From contig CM055107.1 in the NCBI GenBank assembly GCA_029204225.1, positions 8,735,472 through 8,799,471 of the forward strand: a stretch of DNA of 64,000 nucleotides, in the 5' to 3' direction. The notes beneath the pieces were generated by a model, which had not been told where the DNA came from, ran no database searches, and saw only the letters and a list, made by a program, of their open reading frames with translations. How positions within the stretch are numbered: position 1 is the first letter of the stretch; every line of letters begins with the position of its first letter. Shown in pieces: positions 10,829-21,539 of the stretch. The DNA is from Diphasiastrum complanatum (Eukaryota; Streptophyta; Lycopodiopsida; Lycopodiales; Lycopodiaceae). Position numbers and translations under genes: made by a program.

Positions 10829-11140
10829 CATGTCTCTAAACAAAATAAAAAAATCAAAGAATTTGACTTGGAGGTCCTCATAGGCAATATGGAGGGCTTT
10901 CAGGGTTGTTATGTTCCAGCGAACATCATGTGAGAGGGACCTTGTTACCAGTCTCACAGACCTGTAGAAAGGAGCACCATGAATCTAAAAATTCGTGGTC
11001 CTCTGAAGTCTCCTGATATCCCTTAACCATGGTCTTCTGGGCCGACCTACTCTCCTACCAGTGCCCACTGCCCATTGTAGAGGAGGGCGAGGAGGCGGGG
11101 CAAATGTGGTAAGGCGGGCTGTCTGCTTGGTACGGGCCAT
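10829..11140 (-). pseudogene. Histone H3-like exon with canonical tail tip
   Basis: From ATG at 11140 the minus strand reads MARTKQTAR, the exact N-terminus of histone H3 including Lys4. A divergent Pro/Arg-rich linker follows (residues 10-36). The core then aligns to H3: WLRDIRRLQRTT (alpha-N), PFYRSVRLVTRSL (alpha-1, cf. PFxRLVREI), DVRWNITTLKALHIAYEDL (alpha-2, cf. DxRFxxxAxxALQEAAExxL) and KFFDF. DVRW and the shape of alpha-2 are closer to CENH3-type than canonical H3. Codon 52 (10987-10985) is TAG; the frame is otherwise open to the donor at 10828. The loop 2/alpha-3 part is not clearly conserved, although SPED at the start of the next exon may match the MPKD of H3. It could be a histone mimic fused to the methyltransferase, or a separate H3-derived gene. 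Confidence 0.75.
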
Positions 11141-11985
11141 TGCAAGGTAGGGTATCAATATGACGCGCCAACGAGCAGAAAAAGCAGATATTCGACAGGG
11201 GAGACGCGTGATGGCGATATGAGCGATGGCGTATCAATATGATGCGTGGGCGGGCCAGCTGTATTGGTATGTGGGTCCTTTGGCGCGTGATAGCGATATG
11301 CGTCTAACGGGGAGCGGAAGTGAATAAAGGAAACTAAGGAGAGCCAGAGAACGAAGAATTAAGAAACTGAAATAAGACCCGAAAATGTCCTTTTATACTT
11401 GCAGAACGTCCCATCATATTCGCATGTTCGATGTGACACCTCCACTCCCCGCACATGTGGTCACACATGTGGTCACACGCACCCGTCACGTGTCAGGATA
11501 TCAGCGGTTCGTACGATCAGACGGCTGACATGCACGTGCGAGGACATGTGGCGACATCAAGACCACACACGTGTCAGAAGACAACTGGGGCGTACGATAG
11601 TACAGTTGGCATTCACGTGCGAGGACGTGTGTCAGGATCTGAAGTGTACACGTGTCATTCATAATGATTTTGCCGTCGTTTCCACACGTGTGGCAATTTT
11701 GACCGCACGTTACAAGACACGTGTACGGTTCAGATGCTCTGTATTAGACTATATATATGAGTGTCATTTCTGTAATTCAGTTTCGCATATTGAGTCCATT
11801 TAACCGACCCGCTCCAAATTTGTTTGTACAATATCGCTACCACGCACCAAGCAAAGACATCCATAGTTGCACTGATTCCCTAGCGCGTGGTTCCGATATT
11901 CGAATTCGCGTACAATGCATATCGCCATCACGCACCCACGCTTACCTCATTTATGTCCCCTTGCTAACTGGCGCGTCATATCGAT
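11141..11985. promoter_or_regulatory. Divergent promoter with mirrored motif arms
   Basis: The leftward gene has TATAAAAGG (plus 11389-11397, read on minus) about 250 nt upstream of its ATG. The rightward gene has TATATATA (11750-11757) about 230 nt upstream of its ATG. Between each TATA box and its ATG lie copies of a shared motif, (A/G)CGCGTGATRGCGATATG and relatives. On the left they are at about 11153-11170, 11203-11221, 11235-11250 and 11280-11302. On the right they run in inverse orientation at about 11831-11849, 11883-11900, 11918-11941 and 11970-11989. The copy nearest each ATG is TATYRATATGACGCGCCA. The arrangement is symmetrical about the centre, as expected for a shared bidirectional promoter. 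Confidence 0.65.
11488..11665. repeat. 81-bp tandem repeat with ACGTG elements
   Basis: Units start with ACGTGTCA at 11488, 11569 and 11650, exactly 81 bp apart; the third is partial. Each full unit has an internal CACGTGCGAGGAC (11533 and 11614) and a CGTACGAT. The array lies between the two opposed TATA boxes and resembles an enhancer or upstream activating region. Confidence 0.85.
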
Positions 11986-13125
11986 ATGGCCTCCTCGTCT
12001 GCTAGTTTGACCTATGATAAAACTCTTAGTTCTTTCCTAGCTGATGCTGAGGTTAGCGATAGATAGGCCCATTTTTTGTCCTATTTCGATTTTCAGTTTG
12101 ACATAGAGAGATTTGTTATTGAGCATAGGGAAATTTTTCCTAAACTGTACAAGGATTTTTATGAGTGCTTGCAACAGGGTACCCTTCTGATGGATGGCCT
12201 GAGATTTGTGCATTTCACAGATTTGGCTCATGCTCAGCCAAGTGCCAAGCAAAGGCATGATCGTAAGTTTATCAAACTTATCGATCTGTTTAAACGTGTC
12301 ATACCCTTTGAGGAACACAATCGAGTATGTCGCTTCGTTCAGGAGGATATGGCCTTCGTGTTTTTCTTATCTGCTCTTATCTCTGATGAGGTTGAATCTT
12401 CTAGGTTGTCCATGATTGGTTTGCCTGCCCCTACCACTCGTGTGGATTCAAAGGTTTTCATTACTGATGAGATTTTAGGAGATGTAGAGGAGGCCAGGCA
12501 AGCAGAACAATATGATCCTGCCAAGGCTTGTTCTTTGTCTATCTCTCCGTTATCTACCGCGAGCAAGATTGACCAGAGCAGAACCCTGATGGAACTTCAT
12601 GTGTACCATATGGACGATGTTGCATTCTTATCCATTAGCGACATCGGAGACGTAATGGATCTCGGAGAAGATGAGATATTATCTCTTATGTCAAGGATGA
12701 TTTCTGAATTTAAAGATTTTATTGACTTTGATGATGACGACCTCATAGATGGCATCGACTATGAGGACCAGGTAGAATGGGCAAGTGGCACAGATGCCCT
12801 TCAAAGGATGCTATCTAAGAGCAGGGCATATGAGGCTAATATGCCCAGTGAAGAGGAGTTTTTGGCTTTTCAGAAAAAGTATCCGCCACCTTACACATAT
12901 ACTATTCCAGTTGACCAGCAATCCACCATTATTGCTGGTCACAATTTAGATGCTGCTGATATGATCCAAGCTGACGAGGAGGATTTGGTAAGTACACATT
13001 CTCACGAAAATCATTTATTATTTAACGTGTAATTGATGATTGATCTATTAGTTTGACTAACACTTGATTATGTGTTGTAGGATATCATTGAAGTTGATGC
13101 CTTTGCTAGCAGACATGGAGGATAG
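11986..13125 (+). pseudogene. Acidic protein of unknown function, divergent partner
   Basis: ATG at 11986 begins MASSSASLTYDKTLSSFLAD. TAG at 12064-12066 (codon 27) interrupts, and the same frame then runs open to 12987. There GTAAGT starts an intron ending in TTGTAG at 13080, and exon 2 adds DIIEVDAFASRHGG and a stop at 13125. Without the TAG the product is about 348 residues. The first part is probably helical (FVIEHREIFPKLYKDFYECL). The middle is very acidic (DFIDFDDDDLIDGIDYEDQ), and the end has FQKKYPPPYTY. No membrane segment, zinc finger or known enzyme motif is visible. Both genes of the pair begin ATGGCC next to the shared promoter motif, which suggests linked regulation. I do not recognise the family. 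Confidence 0.6.
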
Positions 13126-14794
13126 AGAGAGAGAGAGAGACAAGGCAGGAGACAGAAGGATGCCTCGTTGGCTCATTATTTGAAACATATTTTAAATAAC
13201 AAAATTTGTGTTCTTCATGAAAGGTTTTTTGTGAATGCGAGAACTTTAATCATGGCCATCAAGGCCCTATCTTATTTTTCCCAAGGGCATAAATACCCAA
13301 ACAAAATACATATAGAATCATTTTTGTCAAAAGAGATGTTGCTCTTAAAGTGTCTATTACGTGCCAGAAAATGTTCCTATGAGATTCTCTACTCTGGCAA
13401 TTCTATTTGGATATATAGATTTGAGCAAAAGGTGATCCACTCGATTTTTGAATCCATATGATAGGAAAAAGTTCCTTCATGACCACACAACAAAAACGGT
13501 CCTTAGAGACAATGAAAAAAAATGATTGTACTCTTTTTCATTTAATGTATGTGAAATTTGAGAATTTTTTATCACACGTGTTTGATCTTTATTGAATGTC
13601 ATCAATCTAATTTTGGCTTATAAATTTACATGCTTTTTTGAATCTTTGATATTCAGTTGATCATGTTGTATATCGAACTTGAGCTCGTCTGTAAGACCAT
13701 TGGAATAGCTGAATGATGTAACTATTTTTTGAGGATGCATTTCTTTACAGTCTCCTGACTGTTTTGAGCACATTCATTATCATAAACACTTGGTTCACTT
13801 GCTTCAAGGCTGTACAAATTTCGACGAAGTACAGAATATCCATCAATAGTCACAAGTTTAAAACACTCATACTTACACTTAACACCTTAACCCATCCCTC
13901 TATACATATCCTTTCTCAGAACCATAGCAATATTGTGAGCTCAAAATCCTCTATCAGAAAATAACTTGGAACTTCAAAAAATAAATCATAACTCAACAAC
14001 TCAGGTCAGCAACATCATGTTCTTACTTACTTCCCTTAGTCCTCTCTCTAATAGACTCTTCTACATAAGCATATTAAGGTACTCAGAGACTCTCTTAGTT
14101 ATCGTTCACATAACATCACAAGCTGAAACAACTCAGGTCCATCAGCAATTGAGTTAGATGCAGGCTCAGCATCATAACCCATCACCACAGCAAAGTAGCA
14201 GAATATCAGAGCTAATTCTCCATAACATAAGCTCAAAATTCAAGATGATAGCAGCATAGTAGTAAATTAGCAACTCAGCAAAACCACCTATGAGTAGCAC
14301 TCTTCACTCTTCTAAGTTTTTTCTTTTTGTTCAACGTTTTGGGCCTTCTTATAGATGGTGGTGGTGGAAGACCACCCTTCACCTTGCCATGTTTTCACTT
14401 TTCAGGTATTTTTCTCCTTTTCAACATGTGGAAAATTTGGTGGAGCCCATCACATCAGCCACTTGCAAGAATATTTTTCTAGAACTTTCTCATTCCAAGA
14501 TGATATAGACACTTTGCTTCTCCTTTTGACATGTGGCAAGGGTGAGATGTCACTCAATGTGATGTCACTAAAAAAAAACTTTTAACATATTAAGCTTTAA
14601 CCTTAACATTTACAAGGGCCAATAACTTTTCGTTAAATGGTTTAGCCCGGTCGGCCTCTTTGATATTTGTCTTGTCGACTTTTCCCTGCAACTACAGTTT
14701 CAATACCGTAAATTGTTATTTTTCTCTTAGTGTATTTAAGTACATGTTTTTCACTTGTTGATGGAAAATCTAAATGTGCAAAATTGAACAATTC
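13126..14794. other. Intergenic DNA without recognised gene
   Basis: A short GA run (13125-13140) is followed by AT-rich sequence. An ORF at 13168-13461 has no start-context support or known domain. Nothing else was recognised before the copia B terminal region. Confidence 0.5.
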
Positions 14795-15705
14795 AAAAAT
14801 TCCAGTAAAATTCTGATAATGAACTGATAAAATCTCTCGAACGATTTGCAAACAATTTTGCGAAACTGTTCTGATCACGAATAATTTCTGCTCGAGAAGA
14901 ATTCACGATCCAATCAAGCTCTGCAATGAAACGAAACGAAACTAAACAAAACGAAACTAGATGAAGAGAAGAATTCACGAAAAGATCAATCAAGCTCTGT
15001 AACGAGACGAAACAAAACAAAACAAAACTATACGAAACGAAATGAAATTTAAGTGAGCTCTGAAATTAATTTACGCTTATAACCAAGTGATCGTGAATCA
15101 AAACACGAAGCAAAAATATTTGCGAATAAAAAACAGTTCGTGTAAAATTCAGATATGATTGCTGGTCACTGCCGACTATATCATTCCTACAATCCTCTAG
15201 AATGTAGACAGACACTGTTGATCTACGATATAAATTATTATAGCATTCAACAAAATCAAAACAATGTGGGAAATTGAATAAACAAGTGAATCGGATACAC
15301 AAATAGTAACAGACAAATATTCATTTGAGATCATACAATCATTCAGAATAATATACGCATAACAGCTACAATACTATCTATTGATCTTTTGATTTCAAGC
15401 ACTATGCAACAGATTCACACAATGCATTGGCATGAGAGAAATACAATTCTCTCACGAATAATGTCTCACTTACTAGCGGACTTATGGATCTGCTGATCCT
15501 CTTAAAAAATTGTCTCGCTCACAAGCGGACATGTATTCAGTATATTTTGTCTTACAATATTATGCATCAAGCAGAAAGTATACAGTTCGTGAACTTTTTT
15601 GTGTCGCATCATGTAACTTCAAGATCAGAAAGATGAAACATCTACAACTAATCATGAATTACAAGAGTGGCAGATTAGCCACGATCTAGAGTACTTCTAC
15701 TGATG
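14795..15705 (-). repeat. Copia B terminal region (LTR-like)
   Basis: It matches 4735-5745 throughout, in the same orientation, with small indels. It joins directly to RT sequence at 15706; relative to copia A about 490 bp (5746-6234, distal RT) is missing. Confidence 0.6.
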
Positions 15706-16916
15706 TCATGATATCGACTGATGAAGGTACAATTTACCTCCCTCATAGTCTCTGTCAATCTGTAAGCCAAAGTAACACCTGGCTTTTCCCATATCTATAA
15801 TCTCGAAATGTTTCGAAATATCATTCTTCACTTCAACAATAAGCTTCTCACTCTTGCAGAGTATCAAAGTTTCGTCCACATACACAACTACAATGATGAT
15901 CTTCCCATCTGTAATTCTTACATAGACATTGGAATCAGCCATTAGTGGCTTGAATCCTAAGGATTTCAAAGCTTGATCTTTCTTCTTGTACCATTGTTGC
16001 GCTGACTGCTTCAGACCATAGATACTCCTATGCATTCTGCATGCATAAGTAGGAAGTGAATTCAAGACATAGCCTGGGGGTTGATCTATGTAGACTTCTT
16101 CATCTAGCTCACCATGCAAGAAGACTGTCTTCTCATCCACAATGTGAATCCTAAGATCATAAGCAGCTGCATATGCAAATAGTAAACGTAGGGACGAATG
16201 TTTCATGACAAGAGAGAAGGTCTCAGAATAATCAATACCATATCTCTGAGAAAATCCCTTCGCTACAAGTCTTGTCTTATACTTTGAGACATCTCCATCT
16301 GGTCCATATTTTAGCTTGTATACCCATTTGCATTTTACAGCCTTTCGCTTTGCTGCAACGTCCATGCCTAGTTCTTTCTCATGGATTCCATTTTCTCACT
16401 CATGTCTTGGATCCATTTGTCCTTCTCTGGACATTCAATTGCTTCCTCGAATGTCTGTGGTTCGTCACTTAATCCACAGAACTCTTCTGATGTAGAAGCT
16501 GAGCTGTCTGGCACATATCTTGTTGGCGCTTTTCATTGTCTTGTCGACCTTCTAGGAGATCCTCCTAGAACTGCAATGCCTTTGTCTTTATCTGCTCTTC
16601 TAGATCCGGAACCATTTTGGTTTACAAGTACTGTAGCAGTAGGTTGACTCTCAAAGCTTTCTTCATCTGATTCGTCACTCGAATGTGAAACGACTCGAAC
16701 ATCTTTGTCTGAGTGTTCATCCTCTGTTCCCTCTGTCACAGTTAGCAAATCATAGTACTATCTTTCAAGAACTTCAAAACTGATAGGATCATCGTTGCCC
16801 ATCGTTCTTCTCTCATCAAATTTGACATCTCTGACTATCTTCACAATGTTTGTCTCTGGCATATAGACTCTGTACTATGATGAATTGTTGTCATATCCTA
16901 CAAGATATCCCTATTC
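15706..16916 (-). pseudogene. Copia B reverse transcriptase fragment
   Basis: The minus strand is open for 219 codons with YKTRLVAKGFSQRYGIDYSE, QPPGYVLNSLPTYACRMHR, SIYGLKQSAQQWYKKKDQAL and GLQIDRDYEGGKLYLHQS. The catalytic box reads YVDE where copia A has YVDD, so an essential metal-binding Asp is replaced. Upstream (16748-16533) is the Ser/Asp/Glu-rich linker between integrase and RT. The fragment stops abruptly at about 16916, where plus-strand gypsy sequence starts. Confidence 0.9.
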
Positions 16917-18060
16917 AGGGTATCACCCATTGTGGTTGTACCCAAGAAAAATGACAAGCTTCGTATCGGTATTGACCTCAAGAACCTTAATGCGGTTACG
17001 AAGAAAGACCATTTTCCCTTGCCCCTAACAACCCAAATATTAGAGGAAATGGCAGGAGCTGAAGCTTTCAGCTTCTTGGATGGTTCAGCGGCTATTTCCT
17101 TGTTCAAATAGCCCTTGAAGATAAACATAAAACGACTTTTGCCACAGAGAGCGGCGTTTACGCTTATTACGTTATGCCTTTTGGCTTATGTAACTCCCCC
17201 TCAACATTCCAATGGGTCATGCAACTGGCTTTTCAAGATCTGTTACATCGGGTCGTGGAGATTTATCTCGACGATCTAGGTGTACATTCTTCCGCTGCTA
17301 CACACCTAGACGCCTTGGAGAAAATCTTCATTTGTTGTCATAGGTTCGGCATCTCACTAAACCCTGATAAATGCCAAATATGGGTCACCCATGGGGTTGT
17401 ACTCGGGCATATAATATCAAAGGATGGAATTTCTACCGACCCATCAAAAATCAGGGTTATCATGGAAATGCCCCTACCTGCAATAGTGAAGGAAGTATAT
17501 GTCTTCCTCGGTCATACCAACTACTATCACATCTTTATAATTGACTATGCCAGCAAGGCACGTCTCGTTTATTTAGTTGTGGCAGATCCTCGCTGGACCG
17601 AAGAACGAATTAAGGCCTTTGAGGAGTTGAAGACAACACTCACAACGGCTCCCATACTCCGCTCACCAGATTACATGACATACTTCCATGTGCATACTGA
17701 TGCAAGTAAATATGCCATTGGGGGTCTTCTTGCACAACCAGGCGAGTATGGCAAGGACTTTCCCATACGTTTCTTAAGCAGGCAACTGGTGCCTGCTGAA
17801 GTAAACTATACCACTACCGAGAGAGAAGCATTGGCAATGGTCTATGCGGTACAACAACTATGACATTATTTATTAGGCTAGACCTTTGCTTTCTACACAG
17901 ACCATCAAGAACTCATATATATCGTTAATAAGTCCTGTAAGACGGGATGAATAGCTCGATGGCTACTAATTTTGGAAGAATTTAATTTCTGTATAGTCGT
18001 TCGAAAAGGGTCCCAACATTTCATGGCGGATCACCTTTCCAGACTACCAAGTGCTGAAAA
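16917..18060 (+). pseudogene. Gypsy reverse transcriptase and RNase H
   Basis: The reading frame has VVVPKKNDKLRIGIDLKNLN, YYVMPFGLCNSPSTFQWVMQ, the catalytic YLDD in VEIYLDDLGVHS, GISLNPDKC and VLGHIISKDGI. RNase H follows with HTDASKYAIGGLLAQ, TTEREALAMVYAV and MADHLSRL. Stops occur at 17108-17110 and several times between 17860 and 17950. The integrase that follows resembles the Athila/Tat side of gypsy and shows no chromodomain. Gag and protease are missing because the element is cut at 16917. Confidence 0.9.
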
Positions 18061-18299
18061 AGCAACTGCACCAGTCAACGATGATCTTCCTGATGCATGC
18101 CTTTTTCAAATCAATGCCACATCCCTATGGGCTGAGGAAATCACTCAGTTTCTCACAACAGGCCGACTAAAAGAAGGCTTGTGTACAACGAAAAAAAGAA
18201 ATTTTTTAATAAAAGCAGTGCCCTTTCAGTTAATTGCGGGAAAACTTTACAAAAGGGGCGTTGACGGCATTATTCGACGATGTGCCTATGAATCTAAGA

Positions 18300-19420
18300 T
18301 ACGACTGATAATATCCTAGGCTCATGAGGGCATCGGAGGTGGCCACTTGTCTGTTGAAACCACAACGAGGATTATCCTTCGAGCAAGATTGTGGTGGCCA
18401 TCTTTGTTTAAAGACACGTTTGCTGTCATTAAAGCATGTGATGTCTGTCAAAGAGCAAAGCAAAATACCAAAGCAGACTTCACACCATTGACTCCCATTA
18501 TAGAAGGTGAAGCCTTCCATAAGTGCGGGATTGACTTTGTTGGACCCATTAGTTCAGCAGCCAAACATACCCAAAGCTCGATATATCCTCATAGCCATAG
18601 ATTACGCCACTAAGTGGGTAGAGGCCCGAGCAACGAAAGATGCCAACGCAAAAACAATTGCACGTTTTCTTTACGAAAACATTATTACCCATAATGGTTG
18701 TCCCATGGAACTTGTTAGTGATCGTGGCACGCATTTTTTAAATGTTGTCGTTGATAATCTCCTACGCCATTACCTTGTCATTCATAGAAAAAGTACACCG
18801 TACTATCCTAGGTGTAATGGCCAGGCTGAATCAACTAACAAGACGATCTGTAAGATTCTAACCAAGATAGTTGAAACCAGTCGCTCTGATTGGGAAACAA
18901 AACTTTTCTCAGCTATCTGGGCTTATCGCACCACCCTGAAGAAAGCCACTGGGTGGGTAACCCCTTTCCACTTAGAATACGGTCAAGAAGCGGTAATGCC
19001 CGTAAAATTTTTAGTACCTTCGCTACGAGTTACGGAGGCTTTTTCAATAGATCTCTGTGAAAAAGCTTCCATTGAACAACAAGTCAAAACCAGGCTATTT
19101 ATGTCAGCCCAGTTATGTGAGACAAGACTAATATCTTATCGCGCACAACTAGTTAACAAATGATGCCAAAAAGCCTGGCATGACTGTCACCTGCGCAATA
19201 AAGATCTACATTTAGGTGACCAGGTACTTCTTTATACATCAAAGAAGCACCCCAGCAAGTTGAAGTTCAGAAGTGAAGGGCCATACGTTATTAACAAAAT
19301 ATTTTCTAATGGTACAGTCCAGTTACAAACACTTGACGGGACACTCCTAGACGCTGTCGTGAACGGTGATCGTCTACGGCGGTACTACGAAGAGTTGTTC
19401 TTTGTTGACCCAATTTAGGA
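18300..19420 (+). pseudogene. Gypsy integrase
   Basis: The HHCC zinc region is HEGIGGGHLS..ACDVCQRAK. The core has GIDFVGPI and, after a one-base frameshift near 18560, YILIAIDYATKWVEA, ELVSDRGTHF and CNGQAESTNK, giving the D,D,E catalytic triad. The distal part (VPSLRVTEAF, HLGDQVLL, SKLKFRSEGPYVI) follows after a stop at 19161-19163. It is continuous with the RT region upstream. Confidence 0.88.
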
Positions 19421-19429
19421 TCTTTTCCT

Positions 19430-19988
19430 TTGAAAAAAAAAATTATTTTCTTTCCTTGTACATCTTGCCTATTGTTTCATCTCCCCTTTCTTCATCACCT
19501 CCTAGTCAAATATTGGGCCCATCAAAAGGTCCAGTTGACACCCACAAAGCCCGACGGGACGAAATCCTCCAACAACTCCACTCCCCCAGTGCTACGTATA
19601 ACTTATTATTTCCGCCTCCTCCTAAATCGTTCACCCCCGCACCTCTCTCCCCAGATCACTCCATCCCCAACCTCCCTAGAACTAACACAGACATTGGAGC
19701 TGATGATGACTTCCTGGTTGACTGACCGGAGACAAGAAGATTCTCGCCCAGGCCAGACACGGGTGCAGGTGAGCCGTCAACAAGCAAGCGAGCAAAAGAG
19801 AAAGAAACGGGCACCAAGGCCCTCGATGATTATCTGGAAAGGCCGCCCCAGCCGCATAGGACAATTTCCCCTACCCGGCCTAGAAGTAAACTGGCAGATA
19901 CAAGGGAATTAGAGCGATTTGAAAGAAAATACCCTCCCAATATGAGGGGCGGCAAAGAAGATCCAAGCTTAAGAGAATGCATAGCTTG
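19430..19988 (+). pseudogene. Extra ORF after gypsy integrase
   Basis: Downstream of the integrase end the frame stays coding-like. It is Pro/Ser-rich (LLFPPPPKSFTPAPLSP), then acidic (NTDIGADDDFLVD), a TGA at 19723-19725, then a basic NLS-like KRAKEKE, RPPQPHRTISPTRPRSK and LERFERKYPPNMRGG, ending at TGA 19986. Tat/Athila elements often carry an additional 3' ORF of unclear function, which fits. No enzymatic motif is visible. Confidence 0.5.
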
Positions 19989-21539
19989 AGCAAATTGTTT
20001 CATTTTAGTTTGGGATTAGATAAAGTTTATGTTTAGGTCCACAATTTACATCAGATATGATGCCAATTTGTTGATCTAAACATGGTGAACAATGATGTAG
20101 TAGTAATTTTACTTGAATTGGATGAGGACACATATTTCTTCATATCAAGATAGTTGTTTGATCAAAATCAATAATAAAGATCTCAATCTCCCATAACATT
20201 ATTGGTTTTCCACATGATCATGTCAAATTGTTTGTTCATATGTGCGTACGTTGTTTGCATAGAAGCTAATTTATGAAGGGATCAAAAGGAAGTAACGATG
20301 AGATACAAAAGTGTTTTTGCTCACTATTCAAATGTCAATTTGTACTTCATTACTTTGTATTGCACTTGCTATTTTATGCAGGGTTCTCAAAAAGATCATA
20401 TTAGCCTACTCACTAAAGATAGGCTCATCATTGAGGGTGAGATATTTCAAGCAAAGTTCGATGAAATGCTTCACAATAGGCCCTTGTCGGAAAGTCATGT
20501 TTCTATCCGTGTGTGTGCATGTAGTGGGGCTATTTCCTTCCTAGCCTTAACCCAAGATCCAAGCAAACAAGCATCAAGGAGATGAAGTTAGTCGTAACGC
20601 AGAGGTTCGATCTCGTGGGAGCGATAACATATCTCATATTACAGCATGAATGTAAGATCCACATCTAACTCTAACATCCATTAACCCTAAGCATTAACAC
20701 TACACCATTAACCCTACGATCCACAATGGAGATAGCTTACTCTTTCTCTCTCTCCCTTTCTCTCTCACAAAAAGTATAAGAAATAGCAATTCCCATAATA
20801 TTCGAATCCAACAATTACCAAATATAACACAAGCATGAGAGATAGAGGAAAAGAGTTAGAGAGCAAGGACATTCACAAATCCATTCCATAAGAGAACCAA
20901 TCTGCTTGTATTGAAATGAGGATGCAAACATGATTTTCAAAATCGAATTTGGGACTACTTCTAGTGGAGAGGAGGACCTTGGCCTCAAAATCCTATTGGC
21001 CCATTTCTACCTCCCTAACTATTCAAACTTAAAAAAAGAGTGGGAACCCATTCAAAATTGGAGGGAACCAATTTGAATTTGAATTTGAATCAGTTTTGGT
21101 GGGAGTCCCAACTTTATTCACTAGCTTGACATTTAGGCTTTGCAATATTAAAAGTCCCACAAAAAGGACTAAAGTTCTTTTATTGACTTCCTAATTATCA
21201 AATAACTATGTGATCATCGGGTTGGACTTACACACGCAGGGTGCCAAATCCCTCTCACTTATTAGCTAGGGTTAGGATTGCTTCAAGATCCACAAACCCT
21301 CCAACAGTATCCCTCACCAAAATTGGTGGCGGTCCCACGACACCTGCCTCGAAGCTTGAATGCAAATTTTCAATAATAGCCATATGGGTCCGGTGGCCAT
21401 TCATGATAACCTTTTTCATTGACAAATGGGTAGTTGGCGCCATCCAAAAAAGCATCCCAAGATAATGCTTGTTGATGTTGATCCTTGTAGATAGGTGTGC
21501 CAGCTAGCAATCCAAGGATTCTTTCTCTTCTATTGCACC
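19989..21539. other. Intergenic, with one exon-like segment
   Basis: Mostly AT-rich. A segment at 20382-20510 follows an acceptor-like TTTTATGCAG and reads GSQKDHISLLTKDRL then EGEIFQAKFDEMLHNRP, which looks coding, but no family was recognised and no partner exon was found. Confidence 0.35.

Noticed and set aside
11055-11237. Minus-strand 60-codon ORF starting MIRHRSYRHH
   Set aside because: It is a shadow frame over the H3-like exon and promoter arm; the MARTKQTAR frame is the one with homology.
14795-14830. Copia B terminal region as the true 5' LTR of copia A, which would place the H3/methyltransferase module inside one element
   Set aside because: No primer-binding site lies at its inner edge, and copia B RT adjoins its other side; kept only as a weak hypothesis.
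20608-20625. GGTTCGATCTCG, a possible tRNA B box
   Set aside because: No A box or cloverleaf arms can be drawn around it.
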